Assembly: GCF_043290135.1 (NCBI RefSeq)
Contig: NC_134707.1
Location: forward strand, 75,946,508-76,010,507
DNA from: Rhipicephalus microplus
Taxonomy: Eukaryota > Arthropoda > Arachnida > Ixodida > Ixodidae
Direction of reading: 5' to 3'
Length of the DNA: 64,000 nt
Shown here: piece after piece, positions 63,310 to 64,000 of the stretch
How positions within the stretch are numbered: position 1 is the first letter of the stretch
Layout: each line of letters opens with the position of its first letter
The notes under the pieces: generated by a model
Told to the model about the DNA's origin: nothing
The model's database searches: none
Seen by the model: only the letters and a program-made list of their open reading frames with translations
Program-made: the position numbers and the translations under genes

Positions 63310-64000
63310 CATTTATAACACGTTTTTAACATAAAATAATACCAGAGCTGTATGTAATTGAATTGTGAACTATTCAATTGATCAGCGGCCATATTATCAA
63401 ATATTTATTTTGTGAGGTCCGTAAGTGTTTCTAATGCAGAAATTGTGTACCTGTGGTCCACCGGCAAAACACTTACTGTGAGGCAAGCCGTGCTTCTCAA
63501 TCAAGAAAAATATGAAATTGTTTTTTTTGCAATATTAAGTCTATGATGTGACACAAGATGGGTGTTAGACCATATACTTTCTTTGTGTTCGTCTACTAAA
63601 TGTTCTTTTTTATTATATTCACTTTACGCGTTATCGAGATGTACTTGCTTCATTAAATATTTGAGTCAGGTCGAACGGGCTAGAAAAGTCTTTCTCAGAC
63701 ATCACAAATGGTTGATGCTGCGTATAGCATAAAAGCGCTCCTATGGCAGCCATAGGCAATGATGAAAAATCTAGAGAGCCAACTTGCGTTTTCTACATCT
63801 CACCAATTAGGTCTTCATGTTGATCGCTCTATAGCCAGTGATCACCCGTTATATTCGAACAATGATATTGATGCTTGCGTCTTGTAACCAGATACTTTAA
63901 CGGGACGCCCTTGCTCGTGTACATTTTCGACAACAGATGTCTTTACATCGTAGCGTTTGATTTTTCTCTGTTTTCGTAATTCGCCCATGCAGGCCAACAT
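63310..64000. other. No recognised feature
   Basis: Nothing was recognised up to the end of the window. Confidence 0.4.

Overview
The window looks like non-genic DNA from a hard tick. It holds at least ten copies of a tRNA-headed SINE that matches the Ruka-type SINE known from Rhipicephalus ticks. It also holds long (TA)n and tetranucleotide microsatellites, broken LINEs, two Ty3/gypsy elements, and Penelope-like elements (PLEs) with a GIY-YIG endonuclease. No bacterial or organellar genes, CRISPR array or confident host protein gene was seen. The genus is an inference from the SINE.

Layout. 1-17.6 kb: SINE fragments, a PLE terminal piece with a hammerhead-like core (2455-2545), a decayed RNase H-type LINE on the minus strand (6560-7255), microsatellites, and a roughly 148-bp tandem repeat split by a GC-rich block (10560-11690). 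17.6-26.4 kb: a nested transposon cluster. It contains gypsy-1 (17649-22843, minus; gag and pol broken by stops and a frameshift), a PLE (23093-25916, minus; long open RT-endonuclease frame, inverted termini), and the 3' end of a third LTR element (25967-26337, plus). (TA)n runs separate them. 26.4-46 kb: mostly unique DNA with four SINE-like copies, a self-complementary (AAT)n/(ATT)n tract, a very long (GTAT)n(GT)n tract and two weak host-exon candidates. 46-51 kb: (TA)n, a CpG-dense block, a LINE 3' end, and two copies of a foldback unit derived from a third PLE-like terminus. 51.4-56.6 kb: gypsy-2 (minus), with an intact gag, a textbook -1 frameshift heptamer and a broken pol. 56.7-58.5 kb: a 5'-truncated PLE copy, then a large inverted repeat with three tRNA-like cloverleaves. 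58.5-64 kb: unique DNA, two SINEs with perfect target-site duplications, and two LINE remnants.

How the parts work together. The sequence fits successive insertions, many with ends abutting (TA)n DNA. SINEs are flanked by 11-17 bp duplications typical of LINE-driven retrotransposition. The LINEs and PLEs are 5'-truncated, and the LTR elements lie within AT repeats. No element here encodes a complete unbroken set of its own proteins. Only gag of gypsy-2 and the RT-endonuclease frame of the PLE remain open over long distances. All calls rest on reading motifs and repeats by eye; no database search was possible.
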